64,000 bases of DNA. Source: Arcobacter sp. Lineage in GTDB: Bacteria; Campylobacterota; Campylobacteria; Campylobacterales; Arcobacteraceae. The notes beneath the pieces were generated by a model. The model searched no databases, was not told the DNA's origin, and saw only the letters and a program-made list of their open reading frames with translations. How positions within the stretch are numbered: position 1 is the first letter of the stretch; the number at the start of each line of letters is the position of its first letter. Of the stretch, positions 34,517 to 42,948 are shown piece after piece. The translations under genes and the position numbers were made by a program. The DNA lies in contig PKUK01000002.1 of the NCBI GenBank assembly GCA_002869535.1, forward strand, positions 213,154-277,153, in the 5' to 3' direction.

Positions 34517-35725
34517 ATGAATTATAGCGCAAATTTTAATCCAAGGGTTTCAGATGCTGAGATTTTTGAAAGTATAAAAAAAGAGAAACAAGATATTGGG
34601 TATTATAATTTACCTTTTCAAGATACAACTGAAATTAAAGAGTATGCCCAAACTGTTAAACAAAAAGATATAGCAATAATTGGGATTGGTGGGAGTACTT
34701 TAGGAACATATGCAATTTATAGTTTTCTAACAAGAACACATAATTTTTATAAAAAATTACATTTTTTTGAGTCCACTGACCCCATTGATATAAATACTAG
34801 ATTGGATAGGCTAGATTTAAAAGACACGTTATTTATAGTTATTAGTAAATCAGGAACTACAATTGAGACAATAAGTGTTTTTAAATATTTGTATTCAAAA
34901 GTTAAAATTGATAAAGAAAACTGTTTGGTAATAACAGAAAATGATAGTAAGCTGAATGATTTCGCTGTGGCAAATGAGATAAAAACTTTTGAAGTACCTA
35001 AAAATGTAGGTGGAAGGTTTTCTGTTTTTTCTACAGTAGGACTTGTACCACTTGCTATTGTTGGAATTGATATTGATAGATTATTGGATGGGTGTAAAGA
35101 GGCTTATAGTGAGTACTTTGAACAAGAACTTTTATATAAAAGAATTATGACAAAAGCTAGATTTATGGCTGAATACAAACATAAGTTTAATAACAATGTT
35201 GTTTTTTCATATGCTTCAGAACTTGAAGGCTTTAATAAGTGGTATGTTCAACTTTGGGGTGAAAGTTTAGGGAAAATTGATAATGATAATACTCACCAAG
35301 GTCTAACACCAATTGGACTATTAGGACCTGTTGACCAACACAGTTTTTTACAACTTATTATTCAAGGAAAAAGAGATAAAACAGTTACTTTTATAAAAAT
35401 AAAAGATTTTGCTGATAATTCAAAAATTCCTGATGTTAAATTAAAAGGTTTAGAAGAACTTGATTATATCAATAATTTAAAATTTTCTGAACTAATAAAT
35501 CATCAAGCAGATGCAACAATAGAAGCAGTGCATAACTTACAGGATATTCCTTGTGATACTATTACTATGGAAAAAGTTGATGGATTTAACCTAGCTAGAC
35601 TGATGTATATATATGAACTTTTAACTTCAATTGTTGGTAAGTTTTTATATATAAATACTTATGACCAACCAGGTGTTGAAAGTGGTAAGATAATATTAAA
35701 AGAGAAGTTAAAAGGTAAAAAATAG
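34517..35725 (+). CDS. pgi: Glucose-6-phosphate isomerase
   Basis: Pgi interconverts glucose-6-phosphate and fructose-6-phosphate. It is 402 residues, the short form seen in Campylobacterota. Seen: IGIGGSTLGTYAIYSFL, VISKSGTTIETISVF, NVGGRFSVFSTVGLVPLAI and QLWGESLGKID. It is the last gene of the sugar operon and starts 3 bases after pgm. It would let gluconeogenic carbon enter the glucosylglycerate branch. Confidence 0.95.
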   Translation: MNYSANFNPRVSDAEIFESIKKEKQDIGYYNLPFQDTTEIKEYAQTVKQKDIAIIGIGGSTLGTYAIYSFLTRTHNFYKKLHFFESTDPIDINTRLDRLDLKDTLFIVISKSGTTIETISVFKYLYSKVKIDKENCLVITENDSKLNDFAVANEIKTFEVPKNVGGRFSVFSTVGLVPLAIVGIDIDRLLDGCKEAYSEYFEQELLYKRIMTKARFMAEYKHKFNNNVVFSYASELEGFNKWYVQLWGESLGKIDNDNTHQGLTPIGLLGPVDQHSFLQLIIQGKRDKTVTFIKIKDFADNSKIPDVKLKGLEELDYINNLKFSELINHQADATIEAVHNLQDIPCDTITMEKVDGFNLARLMYIYELLTSIVGKFLYINTYDQPGVESGKIILKEKLKGKK

Positions 35726-35804
35726 TCTATAGAAAGTATTTTTAGATATATGAATGATATTTGAATTAATGTATAATCTTATATAAAAGATGTAAGGAAA
35801 AATT

Positions 35805-36755
35805 ATGAAATTAGGAATATCATCATGTTTGATTGGAAATCTTTGTCGTTATGATGGCGCGCACTCAAAGGATGCCTTTGTATACAATATCCTTCAAAAA
35901 TATTTTGAGATAGTTCCATACTGTCCTGAAGATATGATATTTGGTTCACCAAGGGAAACTATTAGGTTAGTTAGAGAGGGTGAGGATATTAAAGTTACCA
36001 CAAGTGATGGCTCAAAAGATGTGACAAAAGAGCTGGATGATATCTCTGTTGTTTGTGCACAAAAAATAGCGAAAGACGATATTTGTGGTTTTATTCTAAA
36101 ATCAAAGTCCCCAACTTGTGGTATGGAGAGAGTTAAGGTATATCAAGCCAAAAATGCTCCAAGTGTAAAAGAGGGTGTGGGTTTTTTTGCAAAACGAATA
36201 AAAGAGCATTACCCTTATTTACCTGTTGAAGAAGAGGGTAGATTAAATGATGCTTGGCTAAAAGAAAACTTTTTAATGCAAATATTTGCCTATAAAGATT
36301 TACATGAGTTGCTAAAAAAAGATATAAAATTAAATGACTTAGTTGAGTTTCATACTTCATATAAATATCTAATTTATGCAAAATCACAAGAGTTTTATAA
36401 AGAGTTAGGGAATATTGTTGCAAATCATGATAAAAAGCCTTTATCAGAGATTTTAGATGAATATAAACTGAGTTTTTTACAAGCTATTAGTCAAAAAAGC
36501 ACTATCAATAAAACTTACAATGTCTTGCTTCATATCTTTGGTTATTTTAAAAAGCATATATCAAAAGAAGAAAAAGAGTTATTACTTATAACCATGGATG
36601 AATATAAAGATGGTATAGTTCCTTTGATAACAATAGTTAAGATGTTTAAAATCTATATTAGTAAACATGATATAGAATATCTAAAAAAACAAAAGTTTTT
36701 AAATCCATACCCTGCAGAGTTAGCGCTAAGGTCTGATTTAAAAGCAAATAAATAG
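35805..36755 (+). CDS. DUF523-DUF1722 (YbgA-like) protein
   Basis: A 316-residue protein with two conserved domains. The N-terminal DUF523 part has GISSCLIGNLCRYDGAHSKD, CPEDMIFGSPRETIRLV and the Cys pair region SKSPTCGMERVKVY. The C-terminal DUF1722 part covers about 190-310 (HTSYKYLIYAKSQEFYKELG). The conserved Cys suggest metal or Fe-S binding. The biochemical role is not established; 2-thiouracil desulfurase activity and a link with photolyase genes are reported for some DUF523 relatives. A ribosome site (taagga) precedes the ATG. Confidence 0.88.
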   Translation: MKLGISSCLIGNLCRYDGAHSKDAFVYNILQKYFEIVPYCPEDMIFGSPRETIRLVREGEDIKVTTSDGSKDVTKELDDISVVCAQKIAKDDICGFILKSKSPTCGMERVKVYQAKNAPSVKEGVGFFAKRIKEHYPYLPVEEEGRLNDAWLKENFLMQIFAYKDLHELLKKDIKLNDLVEFHTSYKYLIYAKSQEFYKELGNIVANHDKKPLSEILDEYKLSFLQAISQKSTINKTYNVLLHIFGYFKKHISKEEKELLLITMDEYKDGIVPLITIVKMFKIYISKHDIEYLKKQKFLNPYPAELALRSDLKANK

Positions 36756-36762
36756 GTTTAAT

Positions 36763-37221
36763 ATGGAAGTTTTTAATAATATCCCCCTTCATATGAATGT
36801 AATGGTAATATTTTTTTCGATATTACCCTTTGTAGTTTTATTAAGTATTAATTACGCAAGAAATAAAAAGTACAAACTACATCTTATCTCTCAAGGTTTT
36901 GTCCTTATATTAACACTCTTAGTGTTAGCATATTTTGAAGTTATGATTAGAATAGATGGTGGTTTTTTTGAGTTTGCAAAGCAAAGTAATATGTCCCACG
37001 ATTTCTTAGTTAAATATCTTTTCTTCCATATTGCATTATCTATTATTGCAGCTATTTTGTGGATAAGACTCTTTTTTAATTCGATGAGCGTATATAGAGC
37101 AGGCAAGATAGACAGCTTAAAAAACTCAAAACATAAACGAGATGGAAAGATAACATTTTTATTTTTATTGCTTAGTTGCGTGACGGGAGTATTTCTTTAT
37201 CTATTTTTATTTATTTTTTAA
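36763..37221 (+). CDS. Four-helix membrane protein, DUF420-like
   Basis: A 152-residue integral membrane protein with four hydrophobic segments (MVIFFSILPFVVLLSI, GFVLILTLLVLAYF, FFHIALSIIAAILWIRLFF, FLFLLLSCVTGVFLYLFLFIF). His residues in the loops and the overall length resemble DUF420 proteins linked to haem-copper oxidase assembly, but I am not certain. It begins 7 bases after the previous gene and is followed by a bidirectional terminator. Confidence 0.7.
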   Translation: MEVFNNIPLHMNVMVIFFSILPFVVLLSINYARNKKYKLHLISQGFVLILTLLVLAYFEVMIRIDGGFFEFAKQSNMSHDFLVKYLFFHIALSIIAAILWIRLFFNSMSVYRAGKIDSLKNSKHKRDGKITFLFLLLSCVTGVFLYLFLFIF

Positions 37222-37233
37222 AAAAGGTAATAA

Positions 37234-37259
37234 AAACCCTCTACCTAAGTAGAGAGTTT
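37234..37259. terminator. Bidirectional terminator between convergent genes
   Basis: Stem CTCTAC/GTAGAG extended by AAAC/GTTT, with a 4-base loop (ctaa), between the ends of the membrane protein gene and purT. Confidence 0.75.
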
Positions 37260-37260
37260 C

Positions 37261-38430
37261 TTAACAATCAGAGAAGTTTTTTATTATCTCTTTTGCACTT
37301 TTTAGGGCTTTATCACTTGAATCTTTATCAAAAGTAAGTGCTACTGCCATTCTTCTTCCAATGTGAGATTGAGGTTTCCCAAAAACTCTTACAAATGATT
37401 TATCACTAAAGGCATTTTCATTTATGTCAATAATAGGATTAAAAGTATCTGCAACAGCTTTATATGCTGCACTTGCACCTGCTCCATATTGAATGTAATT
37501 TAATGGCAATCCAAGTACTGCTCGTACATGAAGCGCAAATTCACTTTGAGATTGAGTAATCATTGTTACCATTCCTGTATCATGTGGTCGGGGACTTACT
37601 TCTGAAAAATAAACTTCATCCCCTTTTACAAACAACTCAACTCCAAAAATACCTCTACCGCCAAGGCCATCTGTGATTTTTTTAGCTATCTCTTCTGATT
37701 TTTTGATTGCTATTTCACTCATATTCATTGGTTGCCATGAAAAAACATAATCACCATCTTTTTGTATATGACCTATTGGTTCACAAAAAATAGTTTGTTT
37801 TTCATTTCGTACAGTTAATAGTGTTATCTCATAATCAAATTTAATAAACTCTTCTACAATCAACTCACTAGCATCTCCTCTAGCTTCCTTTGCAATTTCC
37901 CACGATTTTTCCAAATCATCTGCACTTTTAGCAATACTTTGTCCATGTCCTGAACTACTCATTACAGGTTTTATAACACAAGGAAAATCAATATATGCTG
38001 CTGCATCTTTTAACTCATCAAAACTTTTTACAAATTTATATTTGCTTGTAGGTATATTTAACTCTTCTGCTGCAAACTCTCGTATATTTTTTCTATTCAT
38101 AGTTTTATTTACAGCTTCAGCATTTGGTATTACATGAAATCCCTCTTTTTCAGCAGTAAATAAAGCATCTATATTGATAGCTTCAACTTCTGGCAAAATA
38201 TAATCAGGCTTTTCTCTTCTAATTACATCTAAAATCTCATTTTTGTTTTTCATATTGATTGTATAAGATCTATTTGCAACTTGTTGTGCAGGAGCATTAT
38301 TATAACTATCAACAGCAATTGTTTCAATACCTAATCTTTGAGCCTCAATTATTACCTCTTTACCTAATTCACCACTACCAAGTAGCATAATTTTGATTGA
38401 ATCAGATTTCAATGGAGCACTAAATTTCAT
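37261..38430 (-). CDS. purT: Formate-dependent GAR transformylase
   Basis: PurT makes formyl-GAR from GAR, formate and ATP in purine synthesis. It is an ATP-grasp enzyme of 389 residues. Seen: [80 protein letters not shown] and SAAYKAV. Its start overlaps the end of the broken bax-like gene by 11 bases. Confidence 0.95.
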   Translation of the reverse strand: MKFSAPLKSDSIKIMLLGSGELGKEVIIEAQRLGIETIAVDSYNNAPAQQVANRSYTINMKNKNEILDVIRREKPDYILPEVEAINIDALFTAEKEGFHVIPNAEAVNKTMNRKNIREFAAEELNIPTSKYKFVKSFDELKDAAAYIDFPCVIKPVMSSSGHGQSIAKSADDLEKSWEIAKEARGDASELIVEEFIKFDYEITLLTVRNEKQTIFCEPIGHIQKDGDYVFSWQPMNMSEIAIKKSEEIAKKITDGLGGRGIFGVELFVKGDEVYFSEVSPRPHDTGMVTMITQSQSEFALHVRAVLGLPLNYIQYGAGASAAYKAVADTFNPIIDINENAFSDKSFVRVFGKPQSHIGRRMAVALTFDKDSSDKALKSAKEIIKNFSDC

Positions 38431-39166
38431 TTTTTTCCTTTGTTAAATTATTGTAAAATTTTTCATCATATTTTTGTAGCTTATTTTTTTTGATAACATT
38501 TTTTAATATACGTAAATATTTCTCTCTTATTTGTGAGTAGTTTATCATTGTTTGACTCAATGGTACACCTGTGATTTTTTTCTTTTGTTTTACTAGTTCT
38601 CGTCTTTTATTTCTAAAAGTGTAGTAGGCCTTTGTTCTATTAAGGTTTAACATATATGCAGAAATAGAGTCCTCAAATGAGTCAAATATTCTTATTAAGT
38701 GTTTTGCCTTTGCATCTCTTCTTAAGGGCATAATACCTTTTTTACCATAAGTCCAGTGTCCAAATAAGTTATTTCCAAGTTTTACAAATCTACTCATACC
38801 CCAACCACTCTCAACGGCAGCTTGAGCTAAAGCCATAGAGGGTGGTACTATATTTACTTTTTTTAAGAGTTTGTCAAAATCAAGAGGATCTTTAACACTA
38901 TATTTTTTTGCTATTTGAGTTAGTTTTAAAAACTATTGAGACTCTTCATCTAAGTCTTTATTATCTTTAAGAGATAAAATAAATTCTCTCTCTTTTAAGA
39001 TATTTTTATTTGCATTTTCAATGTGGGGGTACAAATAATCAAAAAAATAGTTTTGTTTTTTTATTGTAGCTCTCATTTTATAATAATCTTCAGGAAAACC
39101 TGTAGTTTGGGCAAAACTATAAGAAAAAAGAAATGTAATAAATAAAGCAGATAATACCTTCTTCAT
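38420..39166 (-). pseudogene. Bax-like glucosaminidase with in-frame TAG
   Basis: An exported peptidoglycan hydrolase (glucosaminidase family, Bax-like). The first part, from ATG at 39166, has a signal peptide (KKVLSALFITFLFSYSFA) and the segment FPEDYYKMRATIKKQNYFFDYLYP. TAG at 38933-38935 interrupts it after DEESQ. The same frame is open straight after (FLKLTQIAKKYSVKDP) into ALAQAAVESGWGMSRF, which holds the catalytic Glu region, and NNLFGHWTYG. One base change of a Glu or Gln codon would explain the stop. The C-terminal piece from ATG at 38836 would lack a signal peptide and be useless in the periplasm, so the gene is probably inactive unless read through. Confidence 0.82.
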
Positions 39167-39167
39167 T

Positions 39168-39905
39168 TTAAACCTCCGTTGTAAAAACTTTTTTTACAGC
39201 ACCTTTGAAAAATAAGTTACCATCTTTAATACTTAGAGTTAACTCTTCTTTACTTTTAGGATATACAAAAGTTTTATTATTTACAAGATTAAGGTTATTT
39301 GCTCTTAAAAATGCAGCCGCCATTCCTGTTCCGCAAGCTAATGTTTCACCTTCAACACCTCTTTCATAGGTTCTTATAAATATTTTTTTATTTTCTATTT
39401 TTATAAAGTTTACATTTGCATTGTATGCATATCTCATTTTTGCACACAAATCATGGTCATATTTTTCTAAATCATCTACAATAGTTACCAAGTGAGGAAC
39501 ACCAGTATCTGCAAGCCACCAAGTAAAACCCTCTTCTTCAAACTCTTCTTTTAAAACTTTTGGTGTTGTTAATTGTGTTTCAACAATATTATCTTCCACA
39601 ACAGACTCTATTTTTCCAGCACCTGTTAAAAATTGCATTTTATTTGAAGCTAAGCCATTGTTAAAAGCATAGTGAGCACACGCTCTTGTTGCATTGCCAC
39701 ACATGGCGGCATCACTTCCATCACTATTATAAAATAGCCATTTGAAATCAGCATCACTAGTAGGAATTAGTACCACAAATCCATCTGCTCCAATTCCTTC
39801 AGTTCTATTGCATAGTCTTATAGCATCTTGTGAAAAATCTTTTTGTAAAAATGAGTGTGATATTATAAAGTCATTCCCACTTGCACTATATTTTGTATAA
39901 GTCAT
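39168..39905 (-). CDS. dapF: Diaminopimelate epimerase
   Basis: DapF converts LL- to meso-diaminopimelate for peptidoglycan and lysine. It is 245 residues. Seen: YTKYSASGNDFII, the first catalytic Cys in DAAMCGNATRACAHYA and the second in GETLACGTGMAAAFLRA. Its start overlaps the coaE stop by 4 bases. The coaE-dapF order is conserved in Campylobacterota. Confidence 0.95.
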   Translation of the reverse strand: MTYTKYSASGNDFIISHSFLQKDFSQDAIRLCNRTEGIGADGFVVLIPTSDADFKWLFYNSDGSDAAMCGNATRACAHYAFNNGLASNKMQFLTGAGKIESVVEDNIVETQLTTPKVLKEEFEEEGFTWWLADTGVPHLVTIVDDLEKYDHDLCAKMRYAYNANVNFIKIENKKIFIRTYERGVEGETLACGTGMAAAFLRANNLNLVNNKTFVYPKSKEELTLSIKDGNLFFKGAVKKVFTTEV

Positions 39906-40492
39906 ATAATCTCTCCTATAACTCTCTCAACCTCTTTTTGGAGGTTTTTTAAATTTGTTGAATTATCAATTACTAAATCTGCTAACTCTTTTTTCTTTTC
40001 TATATCCATTTGATTTGAAATCTTTAATTTCGCCTCTTCTTCGCTTATTTTATCACGTTCCATCAGTCTTTTTATTTGTAACTCTTTAGGTGTATATATT
40101 ACCAAAGATTTCTTAATGGGATAATTCATTTTTTCATAAAATAGAGGAATATCTATAAAGTAGGGTTTTCCTTGTCCTTCAAAGATTATTGACTCTTTTT
40201 CTATCTCTTCTTTTATTAAAGGATGAATAAAGTTCTCTAGTTTCTCTTTATTTTCTTGATTTGAAAAAATTATAGGCCCTAACTTTTTTCGAAGAACCTT
40301 TCCATTTTCAACATACTCTTGACCAAACATTGAAGCTATTTTATCACTATGTATATCTAAAAGTTTATGAGCTATCTTATCTGCATCAATTGTCAAAAAG
40401 CCATGTAGTTTAAAAAGACTACAAACGGTACTTTTACCTGTGGCTATACCACCTGTTAGTGCAATAGCATATTTAAATGTTTAGTTATTCAT
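39902..40492 (-). pseudogene. coaE: Dephospho-CoA kinase with in-frame TAA at codon 4
   Basis: CoaE makes coenzyme A from dephospho-CoA. The minus strand from ATG at 40492 reads MNN, then TAA (40481-40483), then TFKYAIALTGGIATGKSTVC, containing the P-loop, and continues without a stop to 39902. The remaining motifs are intact: TIDADKIAHKLLD, PYFIDIPLFYEK and LMERDKISEEEAKL. The only normal downstream start, TTG at 40396, would remove the P-loop and kill the enzyme. A non-standard start (ATT at codon 9) could still spare the P-loop. CoaE is generally essential, so this is either a sequence error, a rescued start or readthrough. The sense codon replaced is probably GAA or AAA. Confidence 0.8.
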
Positions 40493-40553
40493 TATTAGAT
40501 TTTACAATAAAGTTGATTAATTTTAAAGGCGGATGGATTTTGTATCGCAAAGC

Positions 40554-41108
40554 TTATCGCTTTGCAATACCTGTTAAATCTTTTTGAATGTGAGTAGGAA
40601 ATACGAAAGATGCATGTTGAATCTCCGTAGAATAGTAGTTTAAGTCCACAAGTAAATCAGATCTTTGTAAAATAATATCAGCTGTTGGATGATACTTTTT
40701 AGATGCTAATACACAAGTTGTATGTCCAAAATTATATGGCATACAAATCCAAAAATTAGCCCCAGTGATTGTTAAATCGTTTTTTAACCTATTGGCATCT
40801 TTAGAATAACTATCTGTTTTATATGAAATTAGGCCGTCATCTTTTAAAACTCTTTGAATATTTGCTAAAACTATTTCATCAATATTTGTATCTGTTAAAA
40901 TTACTACATCAACGTTTTTTTCATTTTTAGAGTTTAATAAAGAGATGTCTCCGTATTCTACATTTAATTTGTGTTTTGCTACTTCAGATTTTAGTTCTTC
41001 ATCACAGTTTCCTATAACTAAGATATTTTCTGGTTCTTTGTGTGTACACAATGGAACATGAACAATCATTTCATTAAAGCTGAAATTTTTGTTTTCAATA
41101 CTTGACAT
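40554..41108 (-). CDS. Spermidine-synthase-like protein, reduced
   Basis: A 184-residue protein that resembles the C-terminal Rossmann half of spermidine synthase (SpeE): NILVIGNCDEELKSEVAKH, VEYGDISLL, VDVVILTDTNIDEIVLANIQRVLKDDG and the YNFGHTTCVLASKKYHP end. It is shorter than true SpeE (about 280 residues), and the GGGDG substrate loop is not recognisable, so catalysis is doubtful. Related short proteins sit beside purM and coaE in this lineage. It is divergent from purM. Confidence 0.7.
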   Translation of the reverse strand: MSSIENKNFSFNEMIVHVPLCTHKEPENILVIGNCDEELKSEVAKHKLNVEYGDISLLNSKNEKNVDVVILTDTNIDEIVLANIQRVLKDDGLISYKTDSYSKDANRLKNDLTITGANFWICMPYNFGHTTCVLASKKYHPTADIILQRSDLLVDLNYYSTEIQHASFVFPTHIQKDLTGIAKR

Positions 41109-41131
41109 TATCAGTCCTTTTATTTTATTAA

Positions 41132-41154
41132 TTTTTCGATATAATACCGAAAAA
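41132..41154. promoter_or_regulatory. purM -10 box inside an inverted repeat
   Basis: TATAAT at 41140-41145 on the plus strand lies between arms TTTTTCG (41132-41138) and CGAAAAA (41148-41154). It sits in the divergent space between the SpeE-like gene and purM. The arms could be an operator covering the -10. Confidence 0.45.
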
Positions 41155-41212
41155 GTTTTAAATTAATAATAGATAATTATTTTAATTGTAAAAAGTAAAA
41201 AAAAGGTGAAGA

Positions 41213-42208
41213 ATGAGCACAGTTAGTTACAAAGATGCTGGTGTAGATATAGATGCAGGAAATCAGTTTGTTGAAAATATTAAACCATATGTTAAATCAA
41301 CAATGATTCCAGGTGTACTTGGAGGAATAGGTTCTTTTGCAGGTGCCTTTGAGTTACCAAGTGGTTACAAAAAACCAGTATTACTTTCAGGAACTGATGG
41401 TGTTGGAACAAAACTAAAATTAGCAATTGATTCTAAAAAATTTGACACAGTAGGAATTGACTTAGTTGCTATGTGCACAAATGATTTATTATGTAATTTT
41501 GGTGTGCCACTATTTTTCTTAGACTATTATGCAACAGCAAAACTAGAAGTAGATGAAGCAACAGATGTTGTAAAAGGAATAGCTGAAGGGTGTATTAGAA
41601 GTGAATGTGCACTTGTAGGTGGAGAAACTGCAGAGATGCCAGGAATGTACAAAGAGGGTGATTTCGATTTAGCTGGTTTTTGTGTTGGAATTGCTGAAAA
41701 AGATGAATTAAATAGAATTGAAAAAATCTCTGTTGGAGATACTTTGATTGCACTTCCATCTTCTGGAGTTCACTCAAATGGTTTCTCACTTGTGAGAAAA
41801 CTATTATTAGAAAAACTTGAAATGTCTTTAGATGATGATTTCCAAGGAAAACCACTAAAAGATGTATTATTAGAGCCAACTAGAATTTATGTAAAAGAGT
41901 TCAAAGCAAACAAAGATAATATCAATGCCTTAGCTCATATTACTGGTGGTGGGATTACTGAAAACTTACCAAGAGTTTTACCAGATAATTTTAAAGCAGT
42001 AGTGCATAGAGATAAAATAAAAGTATTACCAATCTTTGAATTTATGTCTGAATATGTTGAAGTAGAAGAGATGTATAGAACCTTTAACATGGGTGTTGGT
42101 ATGGTTTTAGTTGTAAATCCTGCAAATGTAGATGCCGTTTTAGCAAATACAGATGGTTATGTAATAGGTGAGATTGCTGAGGGTGAAAAAGGTGTAGAGT
42201 TTATCTAG
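41213..42208 (+). CDS. purM: Phosphoribosylformylglycinamidine cyclo-ligase
   Basis: PurM (AIR synthetase) closes the imidazole ring in purine synthesis. It is 331 residues. Seen: YKDAGVDIDAGNQFVENIKP, LSGTDGVGTKLKLAID, DLVAMCTNDLLCNFGVPLFF, CALVGGETAEMPGMY, ITGGGITENLPRVLP and the late RTFNMGVGMVLVV. The ribosome site aaaggtgaag precedes the ATG. Confidence 0.96.
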   Translation: MSTVSYKDAGVDIDAGNQFVENIKPYVKSTMIPGVLGGIGSFAGAFELPSGYKKPVLLSGTDGVGTKLKLAIDSKKFDTVGIDLVAMCTNDLLCNFGVPLFFLDYYATAKLEVDEATDVVKGIAEGCIRSECALVGGETAEMPGMYKEGDFDLAGFCVGIAEKDELNRIEKISVGDTLIALPSSGVHSNGFSLVRKLLLEKLEMSLDDDFQGKPLKDVLLEPTRIYVKEFKANKDNINALAHITGGGITENLPRVLPDNFKAVVHRDKIKVLPIFEFMSEYVEVEEMYRTFNMGVGMVLVVNPANVDAVLANTDGYVIGEIAEGEKGVEFI

Positions 42209-42226
42209 ACTTTTAATAGTTTATTT

Positions 42227-42256
42227 AAAAGGTAAGTTCTTATGAGCTTGCCTTTT
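42227..42256 (+). terminator. purM terminator
   Basis: AAAAGG-t-AAGTTC / GAGCTT-g-CCTTTT stem with a 4-base loop, followed by a T-run. It is just after the purM stop and just before the convergent CDGSH gene. Confidence 0.85.
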
Positions 42257-42266
42257 TTTATGCTTT

Positions 42267-42911
42267 TTAAAAAGTATAACTATCATCTTTTAGATTTGCA
42301 TGGGAATAGTCACAAAAAGGTTTGTTTTGAGAGTTTCCACAACGGCAAAGGGTAAACTTTGTTTTGTTTGCAAATGATGACCATTTTTCAATTTTGATAT
42401 TAATAGGACCACGCACTTGTATAGGACCATGTTTAATAATATCTATTTTCTCTTTTTGACAATCTTCTAATTGACAATCATCATTTTTGTTTAAAGTATA
42501 TGATAGTGCACCAGAAGGGCAATCTTCTACTGAGGCTATGATATCTTCAATAGTTCCTTTTTCAAGATTAATCCAATCATTTGAACCAGATGTATAGATA
42601 TCTGGAAATTTCTTTACACAGTTTTCAGAACCTGCACAAATTGATCTATTAAAGGTAACTGTTACACTTTTTGAATCATAAACTTGAAGTATCTCTTCTT
42701 CTAAATCATTTTGTGATGTGAACTTATATTTTATATGTGTTCCATCACAAAAGGGTTGAGTATTTGATCTTCCACATCGACATATAAGGTTAGTTTTAGC
42801 CAAATTCATGGCTTGGCAGTCATAAAAAAGTATATCTTTTAAAGTCTCTTTTGTTTGGTTAACAATTTTTAAAGGCCCATTTTTAATAGGTTCTATTGAC
42901 AACTTTTTCAT
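42267..42911 (-). CDS. CDGSH-ferredoxin-CDGSH iron-sulfur protein
   Basis: A 214-residue protein with three iron-sulfur modules. The first CDGSH motif is CRCGRSNTQPFCDGTH (about 45-60). Then comes a divergent ferredoxin-like (Fer4_19) stretch with VTFNRSICAGSENCVKKFP and CPSGAL (about 85-140). A second CDGSH motif CRCGNSQNKPFCDYSH ends the protein. I chose ATG at 42911, six bases after aagga, over TTG at 42917. It is the last gene of the MarR cluster, so an electron-transfer or redox-sensing role is likely. Confidence 0.87.
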   Translation of the reverse strand: MKKLSIEPIKNGPLKIVNQTKETLKDILFYDCQAMNLAKTNLICRCGRSNTQPFCDGTHIKYKFTSQNDLEEEILQVYDSKSVTVTFNRSICAGSENCVKKFPDIYTSGSNDWINLEKGTIEDIIASVEDCPSGALSYTLNKNDDCQLEDCQKEKIDIIKHGPIQVRGPINIKIEKWSSFANKTKFTLCRCGNSQNKPFCDYSHANLKDDSYTF

Positions 42912-42948
42912 AATCAATCCTTTTTTTATGATTTATTTAATAATAACC

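Noticed and set aside
20178..40483. Genetic-code change with TAG/TAA as Glu
   Set aside because: TAG and TAA end many other genes here (for example pgi and metB end in TAG), so wholesale recoding is ruled out; local readthrough remains possible.
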